Origin: Thermomucor indicae-seudaticae
Taxonomy: Eukaryota; Mucoromycota; Mucoromycetes; Mucorales; Lichtheimiaceae
Assembly: GCA_000787465.1 (NCBI GenBank)
Contig: JSYX01000170.1
Span: 1 to 60,669 of the forward strand
Length of the DNA: 60,669 nt
Direction: 5' to 3'
This document shows positions 1-9,784 of this stretch, in pieces; the first letter of the stretch is position 1, and the number at the start of each line of letters is the position of its first letter. The notes beneath the pieces are model-generated. The model had not been told where the DNA came from. It worked only from the letters and a program-made list of their open reading frames with translations, and did no database searches. The position numbers and the translations under genes were made by a program.

Positions 1-1016
1 ATTACTCGACAATGATGAGCGGTACTCCCTCCCTTTTGCAACACCTCCTTTTGAATAAAATATCAGCGTTACTGATATAGTCTCAGATTATGTATACTTG
101 GAGGACGTTGCTCGGAAGTCAGATATCCTAACGCGTGAACGGTTACGTGCACCTCAATATAAAAACCTTGGGCCGAGAGAGAAGACGCTTCTTGGGATGG
201 CACGGCGGTACGGGATCCGTTACGAGATGCTTCCCGCTGGTATGTCGCGACACAAAATGAACAATACCAATTACAACGAAAGGTAAACGCGGCGGCGCGG
301 CAACCAAGGAGACCTACTGGACGCTGGACTGAATTTTGCATTTCGTAACTGTAGTTTGAAGCAAGTATTTTGGACTATAGAATGCAACTTTTGCAAACCA
401 GATCATACTCAAAAGTTTATACAGCACAGGTAACAGTTTATGAGTGTTAAAAGGAGTTTCGATCTTTTGCCCAACTGACTCGTACCGTAGTGTCCCTATG
501 TTGAAAACATTGCGTGCCATTTTCGAAAATATGCTGCTAGCTGAGGAGCCTCAAGGCAAAGGAGAATTTGCGGTCATTCGGTACCAAGCACGAGAGTTTA
601 TTGAAAAAGGCATCGATAAACTTGCCTTTGGCTTGAAAAAGGAAGGCGGACGAGCCAAGACCTTTGTGAACTTAAAACCACATATGGACAGGCGACTAAA
701 AGACATCCTTCGAGGCGAGAGGATTATTGAATTCCCAATCATCCATGTTTGGATGGAGGATACTATGGATCCAGACATCGTCTTGGAAGAGAAGATCATG
801 ACATTCAATAAGCAATACAATCGACCTCGCAATACAGAGACTGGAGGAGAAAAGCAGAATGATGCAGAGACTGTAGGAGACAAGCAGAATGATACAGAGA
901 CGGAAGGGGAGAAGCAGAGTGAGCCAGATACACTGCCTCCTGTTGCAGACAGCGAGGTACCGGACGATATCGAGGGCGTAAATGAGACGGTGTCCCACGA
1001 CAAACCTGGATCTTAA
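1..1016 (+). CDS. BCD1: Box C/D snoRNA protein 1 (BCD1/ZNHIT6), 5'-truncated
   Basis: This is the 3' part of the gene for the box C/D snoRNP assembly factor BCD1 (nuclear/nucleolar, needed for stable C/D snoRNAs). Exons read at 87-282, 355-429 and 491-1016, with a short upstream piece ending about 21 (donor at 22). All junctions are phase-compatible. The conserved core is visible: SDYVYLEDVARKSD at the start of exon 2, LKQVFWTIECNF in exon 3, then FIQHSVPMLKTLRAIFEN and, near the end, IIEFPIIHVW. These match the C-terminal BCD1 region that follows the HIT zinc finger. The HIT finger itself lies outside the window. The last ~60 residues are an acidic tail with three imperfect ETxGEKQND-type repeats. 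An AATAAA overlaps the stop. Family assignment is from remembered conservation; the first-exon boundary is the least certain part. Confidence 0.85.
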
Positions 1017-1374
1017 ATAAAACCTTTTATTCAAAGTGGCTGTCCATTCCGCTAAACCGTTCTTGTCGTGCATATGGTTGCCTATGATTGCTACCTATTA
1101 CCGCACTGTATGCAATATTGTCACCGTTTTCAGCAGGTTTATAAACATGGCTGCTTTAATAATGATTCCTTCCGGTGTGCTACTACTACTACTTCTATGC
1201 CACAGGATGTCTGGACCCAAGAAATTCAAAGAACAGAAGTATGACTGCTTTTTTTTTTCGCGAAGAGCCAGCTTCTGAACAAGGCTTTGCTTTGCTTTGT
1301 CCACAGAACCATTCAACACACGAAAACTTGGACTTTTTGAGGAAGGGGGAGGAGAGCGCTTTGCAAAGACCACC
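1017..1374. other. Intergenic, BCD1 3' end to MDM31 5' end
   Basis: No coding exon could be supported here. The stretch holds the AATAAA just after the BCD1 stop and presumably the MDM31 promoter and leader. Short open frames show no recognisable protein and no splice support. Confidence 0.5.
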
Positions 1375-3882
1375 ATGTCGCTTAGGCAGTTGTTTCTAAG
1401 CAAACGCTCAACATGCCGTCACCTGTTCCAAACCAGATCGCGTACACACTACAACTTGCGTGCAAAGACCAAGACCAACAAACGTCTCCTCTGCCGGTCA
1501 CTTGCCCCCAGCTTTGTAGCCTACAATGTCGACATTGCATGCTGTCATGAAGCCGTCCCGTCGTCCAATTGTTGCTGGCGCAATGCCACCAGTCCCACGT
1601 CAACACCTAGCAATGGCAACAAACCAGGGTCAGCGGCAACTCCCTCGACCAAAACCGCGGTTCTGGCAGCAGCAGCCTCTTGTTCTACGCTCAAGGCCTT
1701 TATGGGCGATAAGCCTATATCCTTTTCCAACTTTGTGTCTCAGGTGAAGCAGCATATTCGCGAATGGCTTGCAGCGTCGTCGGCACAGCGACCCCGGCTT
1801 TATACCGCATCTGTCATCCGGTACCGTCGCAAGGGCGGCCCGTTGGTCTTCATCCGTCAAATGCACGAGAGTTCGACAAGTCAGCAACCTCATCGTCCGA
1901 GCAAAGACGAACTGATGGCCCAAGCACGAGGGTTTCTGGAGCGCTGGAAGATTCGGATCAAATACCCTTTGATGCGGCAGATGCGCCCGTGGACTCTGAA
2001 CGACATTACAGCGCTGTTCTCTTGGCTTTTCCTCGGACAGAGTATTTGGCTTTTGGTGGGGACGACCAGCTTTGTCAGTTTGATCTTGTGGACAGCCAAT
2101 TCGCTGCAGTTTCAAGGTAGGCCGTTTGCTATTATGGAAAAAAGGACGCATTATCCACTGACTTTGGGAACCATTGGAGTTAGAGTGGATCGCTTATCGT
2201 GTGGGTCAATATCTCACTTCTGCTACGGGCGCTACGGTCGTGTTTGAATCAGCTATTGTGCCCAACTGGAAAGACGGCAAAATACGGTTCAACAAAGTAC
2301 ATATTTATCGAATGCCACGATCCGAGCGCGAAAAGTTTGCTGCTCACGCTGCGTTGATTGATAACGGCAATCACGAGGAAGAAAAAGAAAAACAACAACA
2401 ACAAGACACACGACAGCCATTGGACGACGATCCGCTGGCAGGAGTGCATTTCGACGATGACGAGAAAGATAACGAGGTCTTGAAGAAATGGATGTGGTTC
2501 GATCTCACCTTGGAACGCGTTGAGGTCACCTTGAGTCTGATGCGGTGGATGGATGGCAAAGGCTTGGTTCAGAGCGCAGACGTGAAAGGCGTACGAGGTG
2601 TCGTCGACCGTCGCCACGTACGCTGGACTGGACCTTACGATCCTGTAGCCGCTCGACACAAGTATACGCCCGGCGATTTCGAGCTGGAGAAACTGACACT
2701 GGAGGACTTGCTTGTGACCGTCTATCAGCCCAACGGCTTCCGGCCCTATCCTGTGTCCATCTTCCAAGCGCAGCTGGACAGGTTCAGGAAGCAATGGTAG
2801 GTTCAAGGCAAAGCAAAGACTTTTTGCTTGACTGTTGCGGGCTAACTGGAATTTGTCAGGCTTTTTTATGACATACTATGCGCAACATCGATCGTTGGGT
2901 CCTTCGATAAGTGTCTGTTTAGCGTGCACACACCTCAACTTGAGAAGAGCGTTCTGGAGCAGTCTGGACATATTGATTCGAAGAAGAGCAGATTCCGAAG
3001 TCACGATATTTTCCATTACTATCCTTTTGCAAAGCCTGATCCAAACGGTGTCGTCGTTGGCGGTGAAACAGAACAGTTTGGTGTACTGACGGACACGGGC
3101 ATGCGGAAACAAGGTTACAAACGCATGGTAAGTTACAAAAATTTTTAACTTGGACCCATGTATTAACGGTACCGTAGTCCCGGTTAAGGATCGATGGAGT
3201 GAGCATTGATCACATCAATCGTGGCCTTGAGGGACCTCCGGGTTGGATCGTGTCTGGGACTGTAGATACCACTGCGGATATTTACATTCCACAAGAGGCA
3301 ACGGAAGCAGATTCCACAGAGCTACTGCGTAAACTTGTCTATGAGCTTACTGATAGCATTGAATTGCCGCAGCCTGTCATGCTTGGGGCGGGCAAAGGTG
3401 ATGACCTACTCGTTGTAGGAGGCGGTTCACAAAACCACGACCAGAAAACCAAAGAGAGGCGCGAGGAGCCCAAAAAGTTTGTGATGGACATTGACTTTCG
3501 ATTTAAAGACAGCAAAGCATCAGTACCTTTGGCGGCTCCAGAGTTGAGCTACTTGAGTAATGCCATGGTTCGACCTGTCGTTGCCTATATCAACCGCAAC
3601 AAGACGATTGTTCCTATCAAATGCCGAATCGTGATGGACTTGAGCAATTTTGATGGTGCTTGGAACGGATACGATTCGACCTTGATCGATCGCATCAGTG
3701 AACAACTCGGAAAGGGTTTTGTAGACTTGACGCTTGATCAGCAGGAACGCAACCGGCGGTTAAAGCGGATCGGCTACTGGAGCATACGGGAAATGCTACG
3801 TAACTTGGTAAGCATTCACGATATCATGCGAGGAACATCGCGAGGCTTTTGGAGTTATCTCGGCACTGGCGCGACCGCGTAA
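1375..3882 (+). CDS. MDM31: Mitochondrial inner-membrane protein MDM31
   Basis: Member of the Mdm31/Mdm32 family, mitochondrial inner-membrane proteins needed for mitochondrial shape, inheritance and phospholipid (cardiolipin) homeostasis. Four exons (1375-2116, 2184-2796, 2860-3127, 3178-3882) encode 775 aa. The start is the ATG in ACCACCATGTC; the N-terminus is basic and Ser/Thr-rich, fitting a mitochondrial presequence. The diagnostic stretch RPWTLNDITALFSWLFLGQS followed by a hydrophobic segment and NSLQFQEWIAYRVGQYLT is present (about residues 200-255), then TVVFESAIVPNWKDGKIRF, KQWLFYDILCATSIVGSFDK and the C-terminal RIGYWSIREMLRN region. An acidic, Gln-rich insert of about 45 residues interrupts the middle domain. 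The gene converges on REV7, with 213 bp between stop codons. Confidence 0.93.
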
Positions 3883-4095
3883 GTTCTTGACACAGCATTT
3901 TTCATATCACACACATATCATTTCCCACTATCATTCAACGTAGCTTTATCTCGTACATCTATTTACACCACGCACATCCCCTTACATCATGTCTCCAAAA
4001 GTCCTCTTACATATCACCCCTCTCTCTCTGCCCTACTGTATATATTCAATGCTTGTCCAATGAAAATAAAAGAACTCTTTCTTGTCCATGTCTTC

Positions 4096-5189
4096 TCACT
4101 TTACAGACTGTTTACCCTTCTTTTTCGATTCGAAGACGTACATATTGATCTAGGCTCAAGATATCATTGTCAAAGACATGGGGTCGGTTGAAGTTGCTAT
4201 TACTTTAACTTACACGGAAGAGATCTAGTGGTACAGTTTTGAGTGGGACTAAACCTCCCCAAGCAAATGCTTGAGACGATCGCATGGAATCAGCAGGCAC
4301 CCAGTCGATTGTGTCCTAAGTTGGTTTATGTCAGAATTCAACTGGGTGATACTTCTCTACCAAGTGCTATCCATTTGCCTCGATGTTCTGCTCTGGCATG
4401 CCCTCATTTGTCTCGACCACAAAAGAAAAGGAGCAGTCTTCCTGGATGGGCTGTAACAAGCTCTCGCAGGCGTTCATCTTAAGCAAACATGCGCGCAGGT
4501 ATTGTTGCAGATCAGCCAACGTCTCTTCCGCACGACTTCAAATACCAATTTAGTGGGGGCAAGTATAAATAATACCATAGCCAATACCTTTCCAATACTG
4601 TTTTCCATGGGATATCGGACGACTGCATAGCAGAGTCAATTTCAAATACAAATCGCTCCAAGGGCTGTTTGGTTGTGGGGGAAATCACGACCACAGCGAC
4701 GGATTTGCAGGTTCCCTATTTTTTTTTCTCAATAGCACGACGTTTAAAAAGACTCCCAGAAGATTCTTTCCCACCTTGGCAATCAATGGTTGAACGGATT
4801 GCACAAACCGGGCGATGTATTCATTGACTCCTTCATGAGTGGACATTTGCACGGGCACATTATACTTTTGACGTAAGGAAAAGATGGCTGTTCTCGAATA
4901 AATGACGCGAAGGGAAAACAACCAAACCGTGTCATCATACCGGCTGGATAGAGTTGTCGATGATAAAGAATCTGGTGAATCCAACATTGCACTTCAAGTC
5001 TGTCTGTCAGCTTCGTGCAATGGTTTAATCTGTCGCGTATTTTTTTTTGGATACTTGCAGAAATCACACAGCAAGTTGACAATGTCTGTTATACGCTAAC
5101 TGTAAGCTACACTTGGTTTCTTTATTGTTAGCCATCTGCGACCATGCATTACCCTGTCTTGTCAATGTCTCATCACTCATTAACTCCAT
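4096..5189 (-). CDS. REV7: REV7/MAD2L2, HORMA-domain subunit of DNA polymerase zeta
   Basis: REV7 is the HORMA accessory subunit of the translesion polymerase zeta (with REV3 and REV1); in animals it also serves shieldin and cell-cycle control. Eight exons on the minus strand (5189-5153, 5085-5055, 4999-4941, 4887-4775, 4715-4588, 4535-4379, 4315-4214, 4149-4096) give 226 aa, and all phases close. Landmarks: TLTRQD at the N-terminus, LEVQCWIHQILYHRQLYP, RQKYNVPVQMSTHEGVNEYI (near-diagnostic), FVFEIDSAM, DWVPADS and the seat-belt end VPLKTVPLDLFR-INMYVFESKKKG. Introns are 52-67 nt. The sixth intron (4316-4378) has no usable GT donor; a GC donor (GAG|GCAAAT) joins the halves in phase and avoids a TAG. 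Length and order match the family. Confidence 0.93.
4316..4378 (-). other. GC-AG intron in REV7
   Basis: 63-nt intron with donor GAG|GCAAAT and acceptor ACTTAG|GAC. It contains a CTGAC branch-like motif. Without removal the frame meets TAG nine bases into the intron; with removal NIE joins DTIDWVPADS in phase 0. There is no GT between the exon's conserved end and the stop. Confidence 0.75.
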
Positions 5190-5264
5190 GTCCACTTTGT
5201 TTTACTGGGGAGAAAGGCGGATCAATTTATTACTACTATTATTACTATTATAGAAAGCTGTTAT

Positions 5265-5754
5265 TCAAGGGACAACTCTGACGTTGACAGCGTCTACAGT
5301 ATTGAGATAGAAATTCACGCGACGGACAGCAAGCAAGAGCGACGTGCCATCATCGGGGCTAATGGCACCAGCGGGCACGACAAAGGGGAAGACATGCTGA
5401 GTCATTGGACCGCTTCCTAATGTATCGGTCCTATCATTGGCGAAGAAGATATCCACTGTTTCTTGAGGTGGCACGGTTTCTCTAAAGGTCTGTTATAACA
5501 ATCACTTGAGAATCCCAGTCCATCTTGTCAGATAAGGGAAAAGAAAACGGCCATACCACATTGACGAGTTGGCCGACTTTCCAAACAGTGTTTGGTGTAG
5601 GATAAATGATATCTGAACAGCACCAAATCAGCCCGCAAAACCGCGTCCTCCAGTCGTTATGATTATTACCTCCTTGTTCATTATCCTGGGCCAATGAAGA
5701 GCTTGCGAACAACAGACTTTGGACTGCTAAAAGCAAAATACTTGCGCGTAGCAT
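5265..5754 (-). CDS. Small secreted protein, Kre9/Knh1-like fold (paralogue A)
   Basis: Three exons (5754-5670, 5612-5557, 5489-5265) encode 121 aa. Residues 1-22 form a signal peptide (MLRASILLLAVQSLLFASSSLA). The mature part begins DIIYPTPNTVWKVGQLVNV, which resembles the P-x-x-x-x-W-x-x-G-x-x-V-x-V start of Kre9/Knh1-type beta-sandwich domains of fungal cell-wall proteins, followed by VDIFF, FPFVVPAGAISP and LLAVRRVNFYL. There is no GPI signal, so a soluble secreted product is expected. The first intron (57 nt) is a multiple of three and stop-free, so retention would insert 19 residues. The gene is a tandem paralogue of the gene at 6290-6800, in the same orientation. The family call is tentative; the paralogy is clear. 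Confidence 0.6.
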
Positions 5755-6289
5755 TGCTTCGAGAGTGACAAGATACTGTAAAAGTAGAAAGAAAAGAGCT
5801 TCGCAAACCAAACATTTGCATTTATCTCGGCCAAATAATCTAAAACTGTCTTAGAATGCTTTCGCCGCGGATATTTTTCGGTTTGTTACCAATTAAAGTG
5901 TGTCCCCGTCTTACCCATTCAGAGTTGCGAGCACCATTTCTTGGGTCAGTACCCCTTTGAGCTGATAATGAACGTCTGCTTTTGGCTGCTGTATACTGTA
6001 ACACGGACGTGTCGGCACAGTAACCTGGACAGCATGGCAGTGTGCGAAATTCATCAATGAGCTAACACGCAAAAGCGGTTTCATATGAATATGGGTCGAC
6101 TTTTGATATGACAACAGAGATACGATATTCCTCTTTCTGATCTGTCATTTATTCATAGCTACTGGATCAAACTGGTACATCATGATGAACGCTTATAATT
6201 ATTTACATTTTGATTCATAATAATAAGTATTAAGTAGACTACAATAGATATTTACAAAGGAATATAAGCATGGGTTTCATTTTTTTTCT
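5755..6289. other. Spacer between tandem secreted-protein paralogues
   Basis: Holds the promoter/leader of paralogue A and the 3' flank of paralogue B, both transcribed leftward. A 67-codon open frame at 5911-6114 (-) has no signal peptide and no similarity to the paralogues; I do not call it a gene. Confidence 0.4.
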
Positions 6290-6800
6290 TCAGGGCTGGT
6301 CTTGTTCTTGAGTGACATTTGCAGGCGGTAATTCGACCTTGACAGGCACAGTATACACCTTCCACAGATAAAAGTTGCGTCTAAAGACGCCAATTAAAGT
6401 AGAACTGTTGCGACCCTCGGGCGTAATTGCTTTGGCAGGTACAACAAATGTAAAGTTTCCCAAAGTAGCTGGTCCATCTATAAGATCGTAAAGGTCAGAC
6501 ATGTTTACGCTACCCAGCAAGCACTATCCGTCGAACATACATGCCAAAGTCGTTGAACGGTCTTCATCAAAAAAGAAGACGACCGTGTCATTCGCCGTAA
6601 ACTTGGACACATCGTAACGGATGGTCTCTCGTGCTCCAACATAAACCACGGAATAGGGTTTGGGATACTCGAACTCGGCTGCTGTAAAGTGTCTGTGAGA
6701 CACGATTCCGAGCAATCAATGACTGCCAAACCAACAAACCATTGACAAGCAAGCCAAACAGAGCCACAATTAAGCAAGAAAGATAATAGATGGCTTTCAT
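6290..6800 (-). CDS. Small secreted protein, Kre9/Knh1-like fold (paralogue B)
   Basis: Three exons (6800-6740, 6681-6541, 6477-6290) encode 129 aa. A signal peptide of about 21 residues (MKAIYYLSCLIVALFGLLVNA) is followed directly by AEFEYPKPYSVVYVG. The core aligns with paralogue A over its whole length: VDIFFANDRTDTLG in A matches VVFFFDEDRSTTLA in B, FPFVVPAGAISPDDGTS matches FTFVVPAKAITPEGRNS, and AVRRVNFYLNTV matches GVFRRNFYLWKV. Intron positions relative to the protein differ partly: the intron before the F-V-P strand is unique to B, and the one after V-x-V is unique to A. The conserved Trp of paralogue A (TVWKVG) is replaced by Val-Tyr in B. Putative cell-wall or extracellular role by fold only. 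Confidence 0.6.
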
Positions 6801-7527
6801 TAATACACTTGGAAAGTAATAAGGAACAATAGCAGAAAGAAGCAAATGTCGGTAGGATGTCCCCTTTATATACAAAAGTTTGCCCAGGCTGAGAAACTTC
6901 GTCCGCGCTTCTCGAATCATCTGAAACATATCCTGCAGCCATACCGGCTTTCACAAGCTTCTAACTAAATTTTGCAGCAAACCCATGCAAACAGAATTTC
7001 TATGACGACAAACTTTATGCTTTCTTCGTCATATCGACGGAGATAGTGTATATTGTTCATACTTGGTGCAAACTCCTTTAGCAGAAAGCCAAATGAATCA
7101 ATGCAAAACGGTCTTCGCCTGTAGCGTCAAAGGATTTTTCATAACCGCAGACCAACCTGAAAAATACGTTATGTTAGAGAAGTCTGTTACGGTGAAGTAC
7201 GTGACATTTCTGTGGTTAGATTCCTGGTCATGTGGTTCATCATACGCTTCAAGACTTTAAAATAAATGGGTATGACACAGGACTCACTTCTGCTAAGAGA
7301 TCAAGTTCTAGCTAAAGAGACAATATTGGTAAAAATCTGAGAAATGCTGGCTACTTTATAATAGTATTGTGGTACAGGACCTGGAAATTAAGAGGTATCA
7401 AGGAGAACGCACAAACCCTATTCAAGTGCTTCAACAGCAACCTTTGAACACGGAGTTAAAAATTTTCCAGCAATACGCGACGAGCCACGAAAAAGGCGTA
7501 CCTGTTCACCGCGTTTACGGAAAACCG
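6801..7527. other. Divergent promoter region, paralogue B / RAD18
   Basis: No conserved exon found. An in-frame open stretch precedes the RAD18 ATG at 7528, but it does not resemble the RAD18 N-terminus and lacks similarity to anything I recognise, so I treat it as leader. Confidence 0.4.
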
Positions 7528-9037
7528 ATGGATGACGTTGATCATTTTACAGATTTTAAAGATCCCAAACTCCAGAAGCTGGACCTAGACTTTCGTTGTA
7601 ATATATGCAAAGAGTTATTCACTACACCATTACAATTACCGAATTGTATCCATAACTTTTGCGCCATATGTATAAGACGACGGCTAGCCGAGAGTCCACA
7701 GTGCCCGACATGTCGCGTACCCGCAGACGACAACAAACTCATTCGAAATAGTCAGCTGGACGAATGTGTCAATAGCTGGCGCGCGGTTAGGTAAAAAAGG
7801 AAGCAACACTTGTTGATTAATGACAGAAAACCAGTTACTGATTAAGGACCGCTTTACTTTTTTGGGTTTATAGGAAGACCATTGTTGAACTCGAAAGAGG
7901 CGGTCATGCTTCTCTACCTATACCTTTATCTTCACCTGATACTGCGACAAACAATATGTCAATTCCAGCTGGTACTGGAAACGTGCCTCAACCTTCGCCA
8001 GAAAGCATTCGACGTTCCAAGCGGATAGAGAGCAAAAGCGCACCGACAGCAAACGAAACCACGCAGTCTCCTACTCCTGGTTCTCAAAGCCAAAGTGGTC
8101 AAACACCTGAACTCACTCGCAAGTGTCTTGGTTGAATGAGTTCCTTTATTGGCTGTTCTAAACAACTGTGTAGAAGATACGCTGGTTACCTGCCCGATAT
8201 GCGGAAAGACCATGAAGCAGGCAATGATCAACCGGCATTTGGATAACGCATGTATGGATGATCCGCAACGAGAATCGTCTACAAACAATGCTGCAAGGCA
8301 AGTTCATTGATCGTCTATACTCTCATTGCACCAGCAAGCTCACACCAGAAACTTCTAGAGATATATACGGCAAAAAGCCAGTAAAACTCATCTATAACAT
8401 GGTAAAAGAGAAAGATCTTCGGCAAATATTAAGGGTTAGTATACTCAGATATATTGTGAGCAAAGGGCTCAAGACTCTAACTTGATCATTGAAATTGGAG
8501 TAGGATTTGGGATTACCGGATCATGGTGATAAGAACTTGATGGTGTGGCGCCATAGAGAATACGTTACGCTGTATAGGGCAAACTTGGACAGCGAGCATC
8601 CCGTAGATTTTGCCACTTTACGACGACAATTGGCAGAAGCTGAGAACGGCTACGTGTACAACCGCAACTCTGCGCAGAAATCCACACCCAATATTGAAGA
8701 GCACAATATCCTTTTTCTCATATGATTTCGCTAGTCACTATTATATGTTTATAATGCATCGCGTTATCCTTAACCAAACGCTTGATTTATACACCTTAGG
8801 TATAAGGATGATTATGCGCGGTTAATTGAAGAAGCCCGAAGGAACAGTATGAAGCGGCTGCGGGTTTTACCAACGAAGGATACAACATCCAACGCTTTAT
8901 CAAATGAGCCATCGTATCCAGCACCGATGGAAGTGTCCGATTCAGCACCGGAAGAAGCACCCAATCCTATGCCACAAGAGCCATCCGTTCCTGCAGAAGG
9001 AGAACCGCCCAATCCAACACTGGAAAGAGCCGACTAG
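7528..9037 (+). CDS. RAD18: Postreplication repair E3 ubiquitin ligase RAD18
   Basis: RAD18 with RAD6 mono-ubiquitinates PCNA at stalled forks and thereby recruits translesion polymerases. Six exons (7528-7790, 7874-8130, 8174-8297, 8335-8434, 8504-8705, 8793-9037) encode 396 aa. The start MDDVDHFTDFKDPKLQKLD is the typical RAD18 beginning. A RING finger follows (about residues 26-65; CNICKELF...CPTCR), then a UBZ4 zinc finger (CPICGKTMKQAMINRHLDNAC; C-x2-C-x11-H-x4-C) and a SAP domain (LIYNMVKEKDLRQILR-DLGLPDHGDK...NLDSEHP). The C-terminal helix contains KDDYARLIEEARR and ends in a Pro/Glu-rich tail. Exon 5 joins exon 6 only through an AT-AC intron (8706-8792). Intron 3 is just 37 nt and can be read as GC-AG or GT-AG. 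Confidence 0.92.
8706..8792 (+). other. U12-type (minor-class) AT-AC intron in RAD18
   Basis: 87-nt intron starting ATATCCTTTTT and ending TATAC. The start equals the U12 5' splice-site consensus (ATATCCTTT). TCCTTAAC at 8767-8774 matches the U12 branch consensus, its branch A lying 19 nt before the 3' end. No GT donor exists between the last conserved codon and the in-frame TGA. The AT-AC junction restores frame (AAC codon, then CTT AGG TAT AAG). The AG at 8798-8799 would shift the frame. Confidence 0.85.
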
Positions 9038-9280
9038 ATCTGAGCGTTAGATCCCCTCGCCGTGTTCATCTATGTCAAATGTGAAATACCCGTGTTACAC
9101 TGTTGTAACTTTGCCTAAGCGTATCTTTCAAACCCATGATGATAAAGCTGTTCGACCTATGGTGAACTGCGAATATCGAAAGCCATGCTGTTTGCATATG
9201 ACACCGAAACTGGAAGTCATGTTAAAACTGTATCTCTTGCCTTGGGATGAGTCAACTCATATCTATATACACATTTCTTG

Positions 9281-9511
9281 TTACAACTGATGAAAATACG
9301 CTTGACATTGCTTGCGAAACATCTGCAGCAAGGCGCTGATACGTGGCAACATTTCTTTGTCAGAACCCGCGTAGATGCGCGTCAAAAGCATGACCCTTTG
9401 CAGAGGACAAATCCGCTTAACGTTCCTTCGTAACTGTTTAACATGTTCGTAGTCTTGCCCTAAATGGCCAGAGCTTGAACCCCTTCGTTGGACGAGGAGA
9501 TCGAAGAAATA
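9281..9511 (-). CDS. Small unknown gene, 3' exon only resolved
   Basis: A 76-codon minus-strand exon, opening just after an acceptor (GATATAG|TAT) and ending in TAA. Codon use is gene-like and the product is basic and helical, ending SALLQMFRKQCQAYFHQL. I do not recognise it. The 5' exon must lie between 9512 and about 9760, sharing the promoter region with PAH. A candidate first exon begins MGKEKAENYIAISF (about 9659), but its GT donor is in phase 1 while this exon opens in phase 0, so the structure is unresolved. A first-exon donor at CTG CG|GTTAAT joined to an inner acceptor is an alternative. Confidence 0.4.
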   Translation of the reverse strand, partial: YFFDLLVQRRGSSSGHLGQDYEHVKQLRRNVKRICPLQRVMLLTRIYAGSDKEMLPRISALLQMFRKQCQAYFHQL

Positions 9512-9784
9512 CTATATCGCAGCATAATACGTCAGCGCCGACTAAAGTATTATAACTGCATATGTAGAGTTGCTCTTGCGTTGGTCAACGAGTATGAATT
9601 AACCGCAGATAGCTGTTGAAACTGATCGCAATGTAATTTTCAGCTTTTTCTTTCCCCATGAAAAGTATGGAAAGCATTCTGTAGCATGTGATCGCGGGAA
9701 AAAAGACGCGCCTATCTTTAAGAAGAGCCATTGAACGGCTCGGAAAGTTTTCATTGCTCTTTTCTTTCCGCTTCAAACAGCCAA

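Noticed and set aside
5000..5054. REV7 intron 2 starts GTATCC, as in some U12-type GT-AG introns
   Set aside because: The next bases are A-rich rather than TTT, there is no CCTTAAC-type branch, and an ordinary AGCTGAC branch is present. A normal U2 intron is more likely.
5911..6114. 67-codon minus-strand open frame between the secreted paralogues
   Set aside because: No signal peptide, no similarity to either paralogue, no splice support; probably leader or spacer.
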